From contig JANXWM010000686.1 in the NCBI GenBank assembly GCA_025351145.1, forward strand, positions 1 to 5,898: a stretch of DNA of 5,898 bases, given 5' to 3'. Each line of letters opens with the position of its first letter. The first letter of the stretch is position 1. The position numbers were made by a program, and so were the translations under genes. This DNA is from Chitinophagaceae bacterium. GTDB taxonomy: Bacteria > Bacteroidota > Bacteroidia > Chitinophagales > Chitinophagaceae. The notes beneath the pieces are model-generated. The model saw only the letters and a program-made list of their open reading frames with translations. It ran no database searches and was not told where the DNA came from. Positions 1 to 5,898 of the stretch are shown here, piece by piece.

Positions 1-529
1 AAACTGTTTCGTCAACAGGAATGATATTACCAAATATCTTCTTTAGATCCATGTGGTAGTATGCCCTTAAAAAACGGGCCTGGGCTATAATTTGAGACTT
101 AAGCGGATCCACTAAAGTTGAAATTGCCAACGTATTCAATACGTCGTTGCAACGTTGTATGCCAGCATAGTTAAGGTTCCATTTTTGAGGAACAGCACCG
201 TTCGTGGGTGTTAAATCTACCCATTTTTCCATTGGAGCTGCTACAGCCACGTCAGTTGGATCTGATCCTTTATAAGCGTCATCACTTGTAACACCACCAA
301 ATATCCAGTTAGATGCACCTGATGCAAAACCATCACCTGATGCACCCTCTCCGTCAACCAGAGAATAAGCCCCAATCAATAATCCCTGGATACCATCTTC
401 TGATGCTACAATGGCAGGATTTAATGTTCCTATTGGTGGCTTATCCAAAAAGTTTTTACTGCATGCAAATATGGTTACAGCAACAACGATACTCAACGGG
501 ATCAGCACTTTATTTTTTATTTTTTTCAT
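1..529 (-). CDS. SusD/RagB-family outer-membrane lipoprotein, N-terminal part (3' end outside window)
   Basis: This is the first 176 codons of a SusD-like lipoprotein, the surface lid that captures nutrient and passes it to the SusC barrel. The frame is open from the ATG at 529 to the window edge. The N-terminus is MKKIKNK, a hydrophobic stretch (about residues 8-22) and Cys23 in the context IFAC|SKNFLD, a lipoprotein signal peptide followed by the CSKxFLD-type sequence common in SusD proteins. Phe at -2 of the lipobox is slightly unusual. Family landmarks follow: GLLIGAYSLV (49-58), an SDDAYKGSDP segment (82-91), the helix WNLNYAGIQRCNDVL (117-131) and the strongly typical ARFLRAYYHMDLKKIFG (151-167). 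Usual family length is about 450-600 residues, so roughly a third is present. It starts 20 bases after the SusC stop, with no Shine-Dalgarno and no obvious separate promoter, so it is probably co-transcribed. Ligand is unknown: the pocket lies mostly in the missing part. Confidence 0.93.
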   Translation of the reverse strand, partial: MKKIKNKVLIPLSIVVAVTIFACSKNFLDKPPIGTLNPAIVASEDGIQGLLIGAYSLVDGEGASGDGFASGASNWIFGGVTSDDAYKGSDPTDVAVAAPMEKWVDLTPTNGAVPQKWNLNYAGIQRCNDVLNTLAISTLVDPLKSQIIAQARFLRAYYHMDLKKIFGNIIPVDETV

Positions 530-549
530 ATAACAGAATTAATTAAGAA

Positions 550-3500
550 TTAAAAATTAAGGTTAAGGCCAACAAGGAATGCGGGGGTATGCGGATAGTT
601 ACCATTGTCAATACCAAAACCCACCGTATTATTAATATCACTGCTCTGGAGTTCCGGATCAGTCCCTTTATATTTTGTAACGGTAAATAGATTAGCACCC
701 TGCACATAGATACGCATATGATCTATCCCGAACCTCGTTGTTGTTTTACTTGGCAGGGTATACCCAATCTGCATTTGTTTGTTGCGGAAATAAGACCCCT
801 TGCTGATAAAGTAACTGTTGGCCTCACCATCAGAGCTAAATCCACCTGTAGTCCTTAATTTAGGAATGGTTGTGTTCGTATGCTCCGGAGTCCATGCATT
901 AAGAGCCACCTCTTTTCTCAGGCCTCCTTTAAAGAAATCGGGGAAATCTGTAAATATTTTCGTATTGTCGAAAATATCATTGCCATGAGAGCCAAAGAAG
1001 AAACTGGAGAAATCGAAGTTTTTATAGCTAAATGAGAGATTGATACCATAAGTAAAATCCGGATTTGGATTACCTAAAAATGTACGGTCATCAGCATCAA
1101 TTTTACCGTCAGGCTTGCCTGTCAAATTACCCTTATCATCCCTTCCGTTGTTATCTTCATACTTAAACAGTCCCGGAGAAGCATCTGTTTGTGTAGGGGA
1201 TTTTGCTATATCATCCGCGCTTTGGAATAAACCAACCACTTTATAGCCGTAGAAAGCTCCAACCGGATGGCCTTCCTGGTTACGCTGAATAGTAATATTC
1301 CTTAAACTGGAAGCAGTAAAGTAGGGCAATCCAGGTAAATCGACAATCTGATTTTTATAAGATGTAAATAAACCGGTAATGTCAAATTTAAAATCCTTGC
1401 CCACAGTTCCATGATAAGTTGCACTGAGATCTATCCCGGTATTCTGCATATTACCAATATTTACTTTTGGCAAGCTTGCATCACCTGTAAACAATATATC
1501 ATACTGCAATCCGGAAGCCGTGAATAATAATCCACTTACTTTCTTCTTGTACCAGTCAATAGTGATGTCAAACTTATTCTTAAATAAAGTTGCATCAAAA
1601 CCTACGTTGGAAATAATATCCCCTTCCCAGGATGTAGCGGGGTTACCAATATTACTCCTGTAAAAACCAGAAGTTGGAGTAGTATTGGTACCATTGATAT
1701 CGTAGAAAGAACGTCCTGCCCTTTGACCATACAGGTTAAAAGGATTGGTGGCATTAACATTACTTGTAGAACCTAACTTGCCCCAGCTGTAACGTATTTT
1801 TAAATCATTAATCCAGGAAACATCTTTAAGAAAATTTTCCTGTGAAATTCTCCATGCACCGGAAACAGCAGGGAAGTAACCATATCTTACATCCGCTGCA
1901 AAAACAGAAGCTCCGTCTCTGCGCACGGATGCATTGATAAGATATTTTCCTGCGTAGCCATATTCCAGACGGGCAAATTGAGACCATAAAGAACTTTGAT
2001 AAGCAAAGCCTGTATTTGCCTGGCCAGTGGGAGAACCTGTGGCAAGTGTCCAGAAATTTGGGTTTTCTGAAAAGTAATTGCTCCTGTTTCCTGACGACCC
2101 GCGGCCATAATAATTAACTGCTTCAGTACCTGCGAGCACTTTTACATTGTGCTTGCCAAAAATGTTGCTGTAGGTCAACGTATTGGTGTATGTCCAACTG
2201 GAATTATAACCAGCACCTTCGCTAAAGGAATTTGCGCCTGTGTTCCCTTCCGCATTCTCGTAACCTACATAGTTAAAATTGTAATAGTAATAGTTATCAA
2301 CTGTACCACCAAAGCTGGTACGTGCGGTAAAATGCTTTAAGAAATCTACTTCTGCATATACATTTCCGTTAATGTCCCAGTTATTGTTCTTGTTATCTTT
2401 AGTCCTGTAAATATCTGCATAAGGATTACGTGCATTACCTAAATCCTGCGATTTTGTGCCTGCAAAGTTACCCGCAATATCATAAACAGGGATAATAGCA
2501 TCTTCACGGAAAACAACACTAAAAGGACTTCCTTCTCCCTGGTTACCATAAATAGGGTTGGTTTTATAAAAGATATAAGCATTTTCACCTACACGAATCT
2601 TATCATTGATATTAAACTGTGTATTTGCCCTTACAGAATATCTTTTCAGGCCCTGGAATTGTGCAATACCCTGCTGATCAAGATAACCCAAAGAAAAAAA
2701 GTAGGAGCTTTTATCTGAGCCGGAACTTACTGAAATGTTATGGTTCTGTACAGGAGCATTTCGCGTAATTTCATTGTACCAATTGGTACCTGTTTTATTA
2801 GCCAGTGTAATTTGATTACTCGCCTTATTATAAGTAGAAGGATCTACAGTTCCGGTATACCCGGTAGGGGTAATATAGTCTGGAATTACTGGATTTGCAC
2901 CATTTCCATATTGCTTGCTGCTTGGGTTAGCAATGCCGGAATTACGTTGCTGCTGCCATATCGCATTGGCTTCTTCCTGCGTGCTGGCCATCTCTAATCC
3001 TTTACCCTGGGTTGTAGAACCATAGTAACCATCGTAACTTACTTTAGCTTTACCCGGCTTACCTTTTTTGGTAGTAATAATAATAACACCATTTGAGCCT
3101 GCTACACCATAAATGGCTGCAGAAGCATCTTTCAGTACCTGAACTGATTCAATGTCTGCAACATTAATGTCATGAAGGTTTCCCCTCACACCATCGATAA
3201 TAATGAGCGGTGAGTTATTACCAAATGCCGTGATACCGCGAATGCGAATATCACTTGCAGCACCCGGCTGGCCCGAACTGATAATAGTAACACCCGAAGC
3301 GCGACCCTGTAAAGCCTCTTCACCAGTTCCAACCGGTGTTTGCTTTAAATCTTTAACGTTAACCACAGATACTGCACCTGTGATTTCTTTTTTCTTCTGG
3401 GCTGTGTAACCGGTTACTACAATCTCGTCCAGAGAAGAAGACCTTTCTTTCATTGATACAGACACATCTGTCTGAGAGGCTACATCAACTTCCACATCAT

Positions 3501-3753
3501 CAAAGCCTACTGAAGAAATAACAAGCTTTGTTTTTGAGGCTGGAACAGTAATAACAAAACTTCCTGTTGTTGTAGTAACTGTAGCAACGTTTGTGCCTTT
3601 TACAGTTACAGTAGCAAAGGCAACTGGTTGTTTGTCTTTTGCATTAGTTACGGTTCCGGATACTTTCTTCTGTGCAAACAGAGATCCGGAAATTAAGAGA
3701 AAGAGAAGCGCTGTACATGCACGTACAGTCAAACAATCGATTTTTTGTCTCAT
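550..3753 (-). CDS. SusC/RagA-family TonB-dependent outer-membrane transporter
   Basis: A complete 1067-residue SusC-like transporter, the energised outer-membrane barrel that imports a ligand captured by its SusD partner, here the gene immediately downstream. A signal peptide covers residues 1-27 (hydrophobic ALLFLLISGSLFA, likely cleaved before Gln28). A carboxypeptidase-regulatory-like beta domain follows at about 31-103 (VSGTVTN... PVAFATVTVKGTN). A TonB-box-like segment DEIVVTGY lies at 109-116. The plug is at about 120-235, with DIRIRGI (168-174), LIIIDGVRG (183-191), VQVLKDASAAIYG (204-216) and NGVIIITTKKG (221-231), the SusC/RagA signature. The rest is aromatic-rich beta barrel, with DGKIDADDRTFLGNPNP (882-898), ending in LVGLNLNF with the usual terminal Phe. 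Length is normal for the family (about 1000-1100). No STN domain precedes the carboxypeptidase-like domain, so direct FecR-type signalling is unlikely. The ATG at 3753 is supported by the signal peptide; no Shine-Dalgarno is seen. Substrate is not predictable. Confidence 0.97.
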   Translation of the reverse strand: MRQKIDCLTVRACTALLFLLISGSLFAQKKVSGTVTNAKDKQPVAFATVTVKGTNVATVTTTTGSFVITVPASKTKLVISSVGFDDVEVDVASQTDVSVSMKERSSSLDEIVVTGYTAQKKKEITGAVSVVNVKDLKQTPVGTGEEALQGRASGVTIISSGQPGAASDIRIRGITAFGNNSPLIIIDGVRGNLHDINVADIESVQVLKDASAAIYGVAGSNGVIIITTKKGKPGKAKVSYDGYYGSTTQGKGLEMASTQEEANAIWQQQRNSGIANPSSKQYGNGANPVIPDYITPTGYTGTVDPSTYNKASNQITLANKTGTNWYNEITRNAPVQNHNISVSSGSDKSSYFFSLGYLDQQGIAQFQGLKRYSVRANTQFNINDKIRVGENAYIFYKTNPIYGNQGEGSPFSVVFREDAIIPVYDIAGNFAGTKSQDLGNARNPYADIYRTKDNKNNNWDINGNVYAEVDFLKHFTARTSFGGTVDNYYYYNFNYVGYENAEGNTGANSFSEGAGYNSSWTYTNTLTYSNIFGKHNVKVLAGTEAVNYYGRGSSGNRSNYFSENPNFWTLATGSPTGQANTGFAYQSSLWSQFARLEYGYAGKYLINASVRRDGASVFAADVRYGYFPAVSGAWRISQENFLKDVSWINDLKIRYSWGKLGSTSNVNATNPFNLYGQRAGRSFYDINGTNTTPTSGFYRSNIGNPATSWEGDIISNVGFDATLFKNKFDITIDWYKKKVSGLLFTASGLQYDILFTGDASLPKVNIGNMQNTGIDLSATYHGTVGKDFKFDITGLFTSYKNQIVDLPGLPYFTASSLRNITIQRNQEGHPVGAFYGYKVVGLFQSADDIAKSPTQTDASPGLFKYEDNNGRDDKGNLTGKPDGKIDADDRTFLGNPNPDFTYGINLSFSYKNFDFSSFFFGSHGNDIFDNTKIFTDFPDFFKGGLRKEVALNAWTPEHTNTTIPKLRTTGGFSSDGEANSYFISKGSYFRNKQMQIGYTLPSKTTTRFGIDHMRIYVQGANLFTVTKYKGTDPELQSSDINNTVGFGIDNGNYPHTPAFLVGLNLNF

Positions 3754-3794
3754 AAGCGGGGCAAGTTATGGTTATGTTAAATAATAGGAACGGC

Positions 3795-3827
3795 TAAAAT
3801 TATGGACTTTTTTTGAGCCAAACCAAA
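3795..3827 (-). promoter_or_regulatory. Candidate promoter P2 for the SusC/SusD pair
   Basis: Read on the minus strand, TTTG (3827-3824) is followed after 21 bases by TAATTTTA (3802-3795), which matches 7 of 8 positions of the Bacteroidota -7 element TAnnTTTG. Transcription would start near 3788 and leave a leader of about 35 bases before the ATG at 3753. The region is so rich in A and T that chance matches are expected, and P1 just upstream scores equally well. Confidence 0.3.
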
Positions 3828-3858
3828 AAAAAATAAAATAATTTTTTAATGTGTCAAA
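3828..3858 (-). promoter_or_regulatory. Candidate promoter P1 for the SusC/SusD pair
   Basis: Read on the minus strand, TTTG (3858-3855) is followed after exactly 19 bases by TATTTTTT (3835-3828), 7 of 8 matches to TAnnTTTG. Both the motifs and the spacing fit the Bacteroidota housekeeping promoter. Transcription would begin near 3821, giving a leader of roughly 67 bases. The TTTG lies almost exactly in the loop of the inverted repeat at 3846-3870, so a protein bound there could block or modulate this promoter. The -7 element lies partly in a 9-base T run, which weakens the match. Confidence 0.35.
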
Positions 3859-3870
3859 GGCACACATTAA
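3846..3870. repeat. Perfect inverted repeat, 9-base arms and 7-base spacer, upstream of the susC-like gene
   Basis: TTAATGTGT (3846-3854) and ACACATTAA (3862-3870) are exact reverse complements around CAAAGGC. It lies in the 160-base gap between the miaA stop and the SusC start. Two readings are possible. As DNA it is a plausible operator for a dimeric regulator, since its spacer carries the TTTG of candidate promoter P1. It resembles a CRP/FNR-type half-site pair (TGTG...CACA), but the spacing is one base longer than the classical N6 form and the ends are TGTGT/ACACA. As RNA from miaA it would form a weak AT-rich hairpin followed on the minus strand by AAAATT and then a T-rich stretch to 3825, a poor intrinsic terminator because the T run starts late. 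The sequence does not decide between them. Confidence 0.5.
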
Positions 3871-3913
3871 CAATGCGTTTATCTGACACAATGAAGATCG
3901 CCAATTCTGGTAT

Positions 3914-4828
3914 TTATTTATCTGTTAATGATGAAATAAAAGCAGCTGAATCGAGTCTTTCTATTGGTGTAACCCATTTAATACCAGAATCTTTTTTAAA
4001 CCACGTAATTTGCCGCTTTGCATAATGCCTTGTATTGATTTTAATTTTGTTTATAGCTTCTGCTAAACTGATTTGATTAGCGTAATATGCAAATAGTTCT
4101 TTGTATCCGACTGTCTGCAGGGCATTGTAATCTTTAAAAGGCAGCAATGATTTTACTTCTTCCGGTAAACCATGTTCCATCATAGTGTTTACCCGCGCAT
4201 CGATATTTGCATACAGTTGATCTTTATGTAAACCCAATCCTGTTTTAATAATATTAAATGGCCGGTGAAGTATTTCTTTTTTCCTGTATCCGGTGATTGA
4301 TTTACCTGTACCGGAAATCACTTCCAGTGCACGCATTAAACGTTGTGGGTTTTGCTGTTCTGCAATACCCCAGAAGTCGGGGTCTTTTTCTTTTACCTGA
4401 TCCTGTAACCAGGATAAACCAAACTGATTATACTGACCGGCAATTTCTTTTCTTATAGTCTCGTCTACTTGAGGTATAGCATCAAGGCCTTCACAAAAGG
4501 CTTTTATGTATAAGCCTGTGCCACCAACCATTACAGCAAACCGGTTGTGCTGAAAAATTTCATTCACTGATTGTAATGCATACTGCTCAAAAATTTGCGC
4601 TGTTACATTTTCGTGTATGGAATGTGAATCAATAAAATAATGTTTAACGCTTTGCAATTCTTCTGAAGTTGGTTTTGCTACGCCAATGTTCAGCTCTTTA
4701 TAACATTGCCTTGAATCTGCTGAAACAATATCAGTTTTTAAATATGCTGCAAGCTGAAGGGAGAGCGCAGTTTTACCTGAAGCAGTGGGGCCTGCAATAA
4801 TTATAACGGTATTTTTATGCTGGTTCAT
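3914..4828 (-). CDS. miaA: tRNA dimethylallyltransferase (tRNA A37 isopentenyltransferase)
   Basis: MiaA transfers the dimethylallyl group of dimethylallyl diphosphate to N6 of adenosine 37, next to the anticodon of tRNAs reading codons that begin with U, giving i6A37. It acts in the cytoplasm and stabilises codon pairing. The 304-residue protein shows the P-loop GPTASGKT (13-20), the family motif ADSRQCY (37-43), GVAKPTSEE (49-57), the GGTGLY motif, NPQRLMRALEV in the middle, and the C-terminal RHYAKRQITWFKK block typical of MiaA. Length is normal (about 300-320). The ATG at 4828 is chosen: it puts the P-loop at residue 13 as in other MiaA proteins. A TTG at 4879 could add 17 residues (GGVPATCISAATYPHQ after the start), but these look unlike MiaA. 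It lies 132 bases after the sigma-54 regulator stop, enough for its own promoter. Identification is secure. Confidence 0.97.
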   Translation of the reverse strand: MNQHKNTVIIIAGPTASGKTALSLQLAAYLKTDIVSADSRQCYKELNIGVAKPTSEELQSVKHYFIDSHSIHENVTAQIFEQYALQSVNEIFQHNRFAVMVGGTGLYIKAFCEGLDAIPQVDETIRKEIAGQYNQFGLSWLQDQVKEKDPDFWGIAEQQNPQRLMRALEVISGTGKSITGYRKKEILHRPFNIIKTGLGLHKDQLYANIDARVNTMMEHGLPEEVKSLLPFKDYNALQTVGYKELFAYYANQISLAEAINKIKINTRHYAKRQITWFKKDSGIKWVTPIERLDSAAFISSLTDK

Positions 4829-4879
4829 TTGATGGGGATATGTAGCTGCGGATATGCAGGTTGCCGGCACCCCGCCCAA

Positions 4880-4911
4880 TAAAGTTATACAGTATAAGAG
4901 TGCGACGCAAC
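4880..4911 (-). promoter_or_regulatory. Candidate promoter for miaA
   Basis: On the minus strand, GTTG (4911-4908; 3 of 4 to TTTG) is followed after 20 bases by TAACTTTA (4887-4880; 7 of 8 to TAnnTTTG). Transcription would begin around 4873 with a leader of about 45 bases to the ATG at 4828. If correct, the alternative TTG start at 4879 would lie outside the transcript. The rest of the 132-base gap holds a T-rich stretch just after the preceding stop (minus strand, about 4956-4941), with no convincing GC stem, so it is not called a terminator. Confidence 0.3.
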
Positions 4912-4960
4912 CGGGCTGATAGTAGTATTGCAGATTGGTGCAAAAAAAAATAAAAACCGA

Positions 4961-5898
4961 TTAGCCAGGCAGTACATAATTGCTGATATCTTCTGCCGTA
5001 ATTATTTTACCTGAAAGAATTACAAGCCGCTCTACAACATTGCGCAGTTCACGTATGTTGCCTGTCCAGTTATGGCTTTGCAGTGCCTCAATTGCTTTTT
5101 TATCAATAGCTTTTTTTGCCTGCCCGTAATCCCCGGCTATATCTTCAAGAAATTTATCAACCAGCAATGGTATGTCATCTCTTCTGTTGTTGAGCGAGGG
5201 AACATGGATAAGAATTACACTCAGCCTGTGATAAAGATCTAACCTGAAATTTTTTGCTTCCGTCTCTTTCAGCAGGTCTTTGTTGGTGGCTGCTATTACC
5301 CGCACATCAACTGCAATTTCTTTATCGGCCCCTACCCTTGTTATTTTTCCTTCCTGCAATGCACGCAATACTTTTGCCTGCGCACTTAAACTCATATCAC
5401 CAATTTCATCTAAAAAAAGTGTACCGCCATTGGCCTGTTCAAACTTTCCTATGCGTTGCTTAATGGCAGAGGTAAACGAGCCTTTTTCGTGACCAAATAA
5501 TTCGCTCTCGATTAATTCACTGGGTATGGCTGCACAGTTTACTTCCACAAGCGGGCCATTACTCCTGTTGCTTTTTTCATGTATCCATCTTGCCACAAGT
5601 TCCTTACCTGCGCCATTATCGCCGGTAATCAAAACCCTTGCATCTGTTGGCGCAACTTTTTCAATGGTCTCTTTTATACGCAGCAGTGGCTCGCTTTCGC
5701 CAATCATATCCTGTACGCGGTTTACTTTGCGTTTAAGTACCCTCGTTTCTTTACTAAGGTTATTTCTTTCAAGTGCGTTGCGGATGGTGATGAGTAAACG
5801 GTTAAGATCCGGCGGTTTTGCAACATAATCATACGCGCCTTTTTTTACTGCATCAACAGCAGTTTCAATGGTACCGTGGCCACTGATCATGATCACCG
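4961..5898 (-). CDS. Sigma-54-dependent response regulator (receiver + AAA+), lacking a C-terminal HTH; 5' end outside window
   Basis: A partial NtrC-family two-component regulator: phosphorylation of the receiver controls an AAA+ ATPase that remodels sigma-54 RNA polymerase for open-complex formation. The visible 311 residues (numbered from the GTG codon at 5896, an internal Val) begin late in the receiver: VIMISGHG with conserved Ser5, and the conserved Lys in AKPP (27). The phospho-acceptor Asp is off-window. A linker (about 40-62) leads to the AAA+ domain: IGES (65-68), Walker A GDNGAGKE (92-99), GSFTSA (139-144) in place of GAFTGA, Walker B GTLFLDEIGDM (158-168), AATNKDL (202-208), putative Arg fingers R218 and R224 in FRLDLYHRL, and sensor II WTGNIRELRN (277-286). 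It ends 25 residues later at ISNYVLPG, so the usual 50-60-residue Fis-type HTH is absent. No HTH is found past the stop, so no simple frameshift explains this. Cognate kinase and targets are unknown. Confidence 0.93.
   Translation of the reverse strand, partial: VIMISGHGTIETAVDAVKKGAYDYVAKPPDLNRLLITIRNALERNNLSKETRVLKRKVNRVQDMIGESEPLLRIKETIEKVAPTDARVLITGDNGAGKELVARWIHEKSNRSNGPLVEVNCAAIPSELIESELFGHEKGSFTSAIKQRIGKFEQANGGTLFLDEIGDMSLSAQAKVLRALQEGKITRVGADKEIAVDVRVIAATNKDLLKETEAKNFRLDLYHRLSVILIHVPSLNNRRDDIPLLVDKFLEDIAGDYGQAKKAIDKKAIEALQSHNWTGNIRELRNVVERLVILSGKIITAEDISNYVLPG

Noticed and set aside
313..546. Plus-strand open frame opposite the SusD-like gene, and similar plus-strand frames opposite the SusC, miaA and regulator genes.
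   Set aside because: They are antisense to well-supported minus-strand genes, encode low-complexity unrecognisable peptides, and have no domain or signal features.
1887..2108. Minus-strand 73-residue frame overlapping the SusC-like gene.
   Set aside because: It lies wholly inside the transporter in another frame and shows no recognisable sequence; it is a shadow of the real gene.
3904..3990. An 11-base inverted pair around the miaA 3' end (ATTCTGGTATT-like at 3904-3914 and ATACCAGAAT at 3981-3990).
   Set aside because: The arms are 65 bases apart, one lies within the miaA coding sequence and no T run follows. Most likely chance.
4928..4943. Possible sigma-54 -24/-12 promoter upstream of miaA (minus strand TTGCACC...CTGCAA), tempting because a sigma-54 activator lies next door.
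   Set aside because: The -24 element lacks the GG pair (TTGCAC instead of TGGCAC) and the GC of the -12 element is one base too close, a spacing sigma-54 promoters rarely tolerate. It is simply a short 5-base-arm inverted repeat.
4941..4963. Terminator for the sigma-54 regulator at the minus-strand T-rich stretch after its stop.
   Set aside because: The T run is present, but no stem of more than two or three base pairs precedes it.
5896..5898. GTG at 5896 as the start codon of the sigma-54 regulator.
   Set aside because: The sequence from this codon is the middle of a receiver domain (VIMISGHG), and the frame stays open to the window edge. The true start lies beyond 5898.

Overview
The window reads as an AT-rich chromosomal segment from a Bacteroidota bacterium, probably near the Chitinophagaceae. 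The evidence is a SusC/RagA plus SusD/RagB outer-membrane pair, a SusD lipoprotein signal with Cys23, start codons without Shine-Dalgarno sequences, and near-matches to the Bacteroidota promoter form (TTTG, about 20 bases, TAnnTTTG). The genus is inferred from protein style, not established.

All four genes are on the minus strand, so in transcription order they run from right to left. At the right edge (4961-5898) is the C-terminal part of a sigma-54 response regulator: the end of a receiver domain and a complete AAA+ domain. The gene stops straight after the AAA+ lid, with no helix-turn-helix DNA-binding domain. A 132-base gap then leads to miaA (3914-4828), the tRNA A37 dimethylallyltransferase. 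Next is a 160-base intergenic region (3754-3913) with a perfect 9-base-arm inverted repeat and two overlapping promoter-like sequences. It leads into a complete 1067-residue SusC-like TonB-dependent transporter (550-3753). Twenty bases after that stop codon begins a SusD-like lipoprotein (1-529), which runs off the left edge.

The SusC/SusD pair is one functional unit: the lipoprotein lid sits over the outer-membrane barrel and the two import an oligomeric nutrient, most often a glycan or peptide, using TonB energy. The substrate cannot be told from this window, because any enzymes of the locus would lie beyond position 1. The transporter has a carboxypeptidase-like N-terminal domain but no STN signalling domain, and no ECF sigma/anti-sigma pair is visible. 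miaA and the sigma-54 regulator look like ordinary neighbours with their own functions; nothing shows that the regulator controls the transporter.

No mobile element, CRISPR array, RNA gene or clearly new system is visible. The points most worth a second look are the regulator lacking a DNA-binding domain, its altered GAFTGA loop (GSFTSA), and the palindrome overlapping the putative susC promoter.
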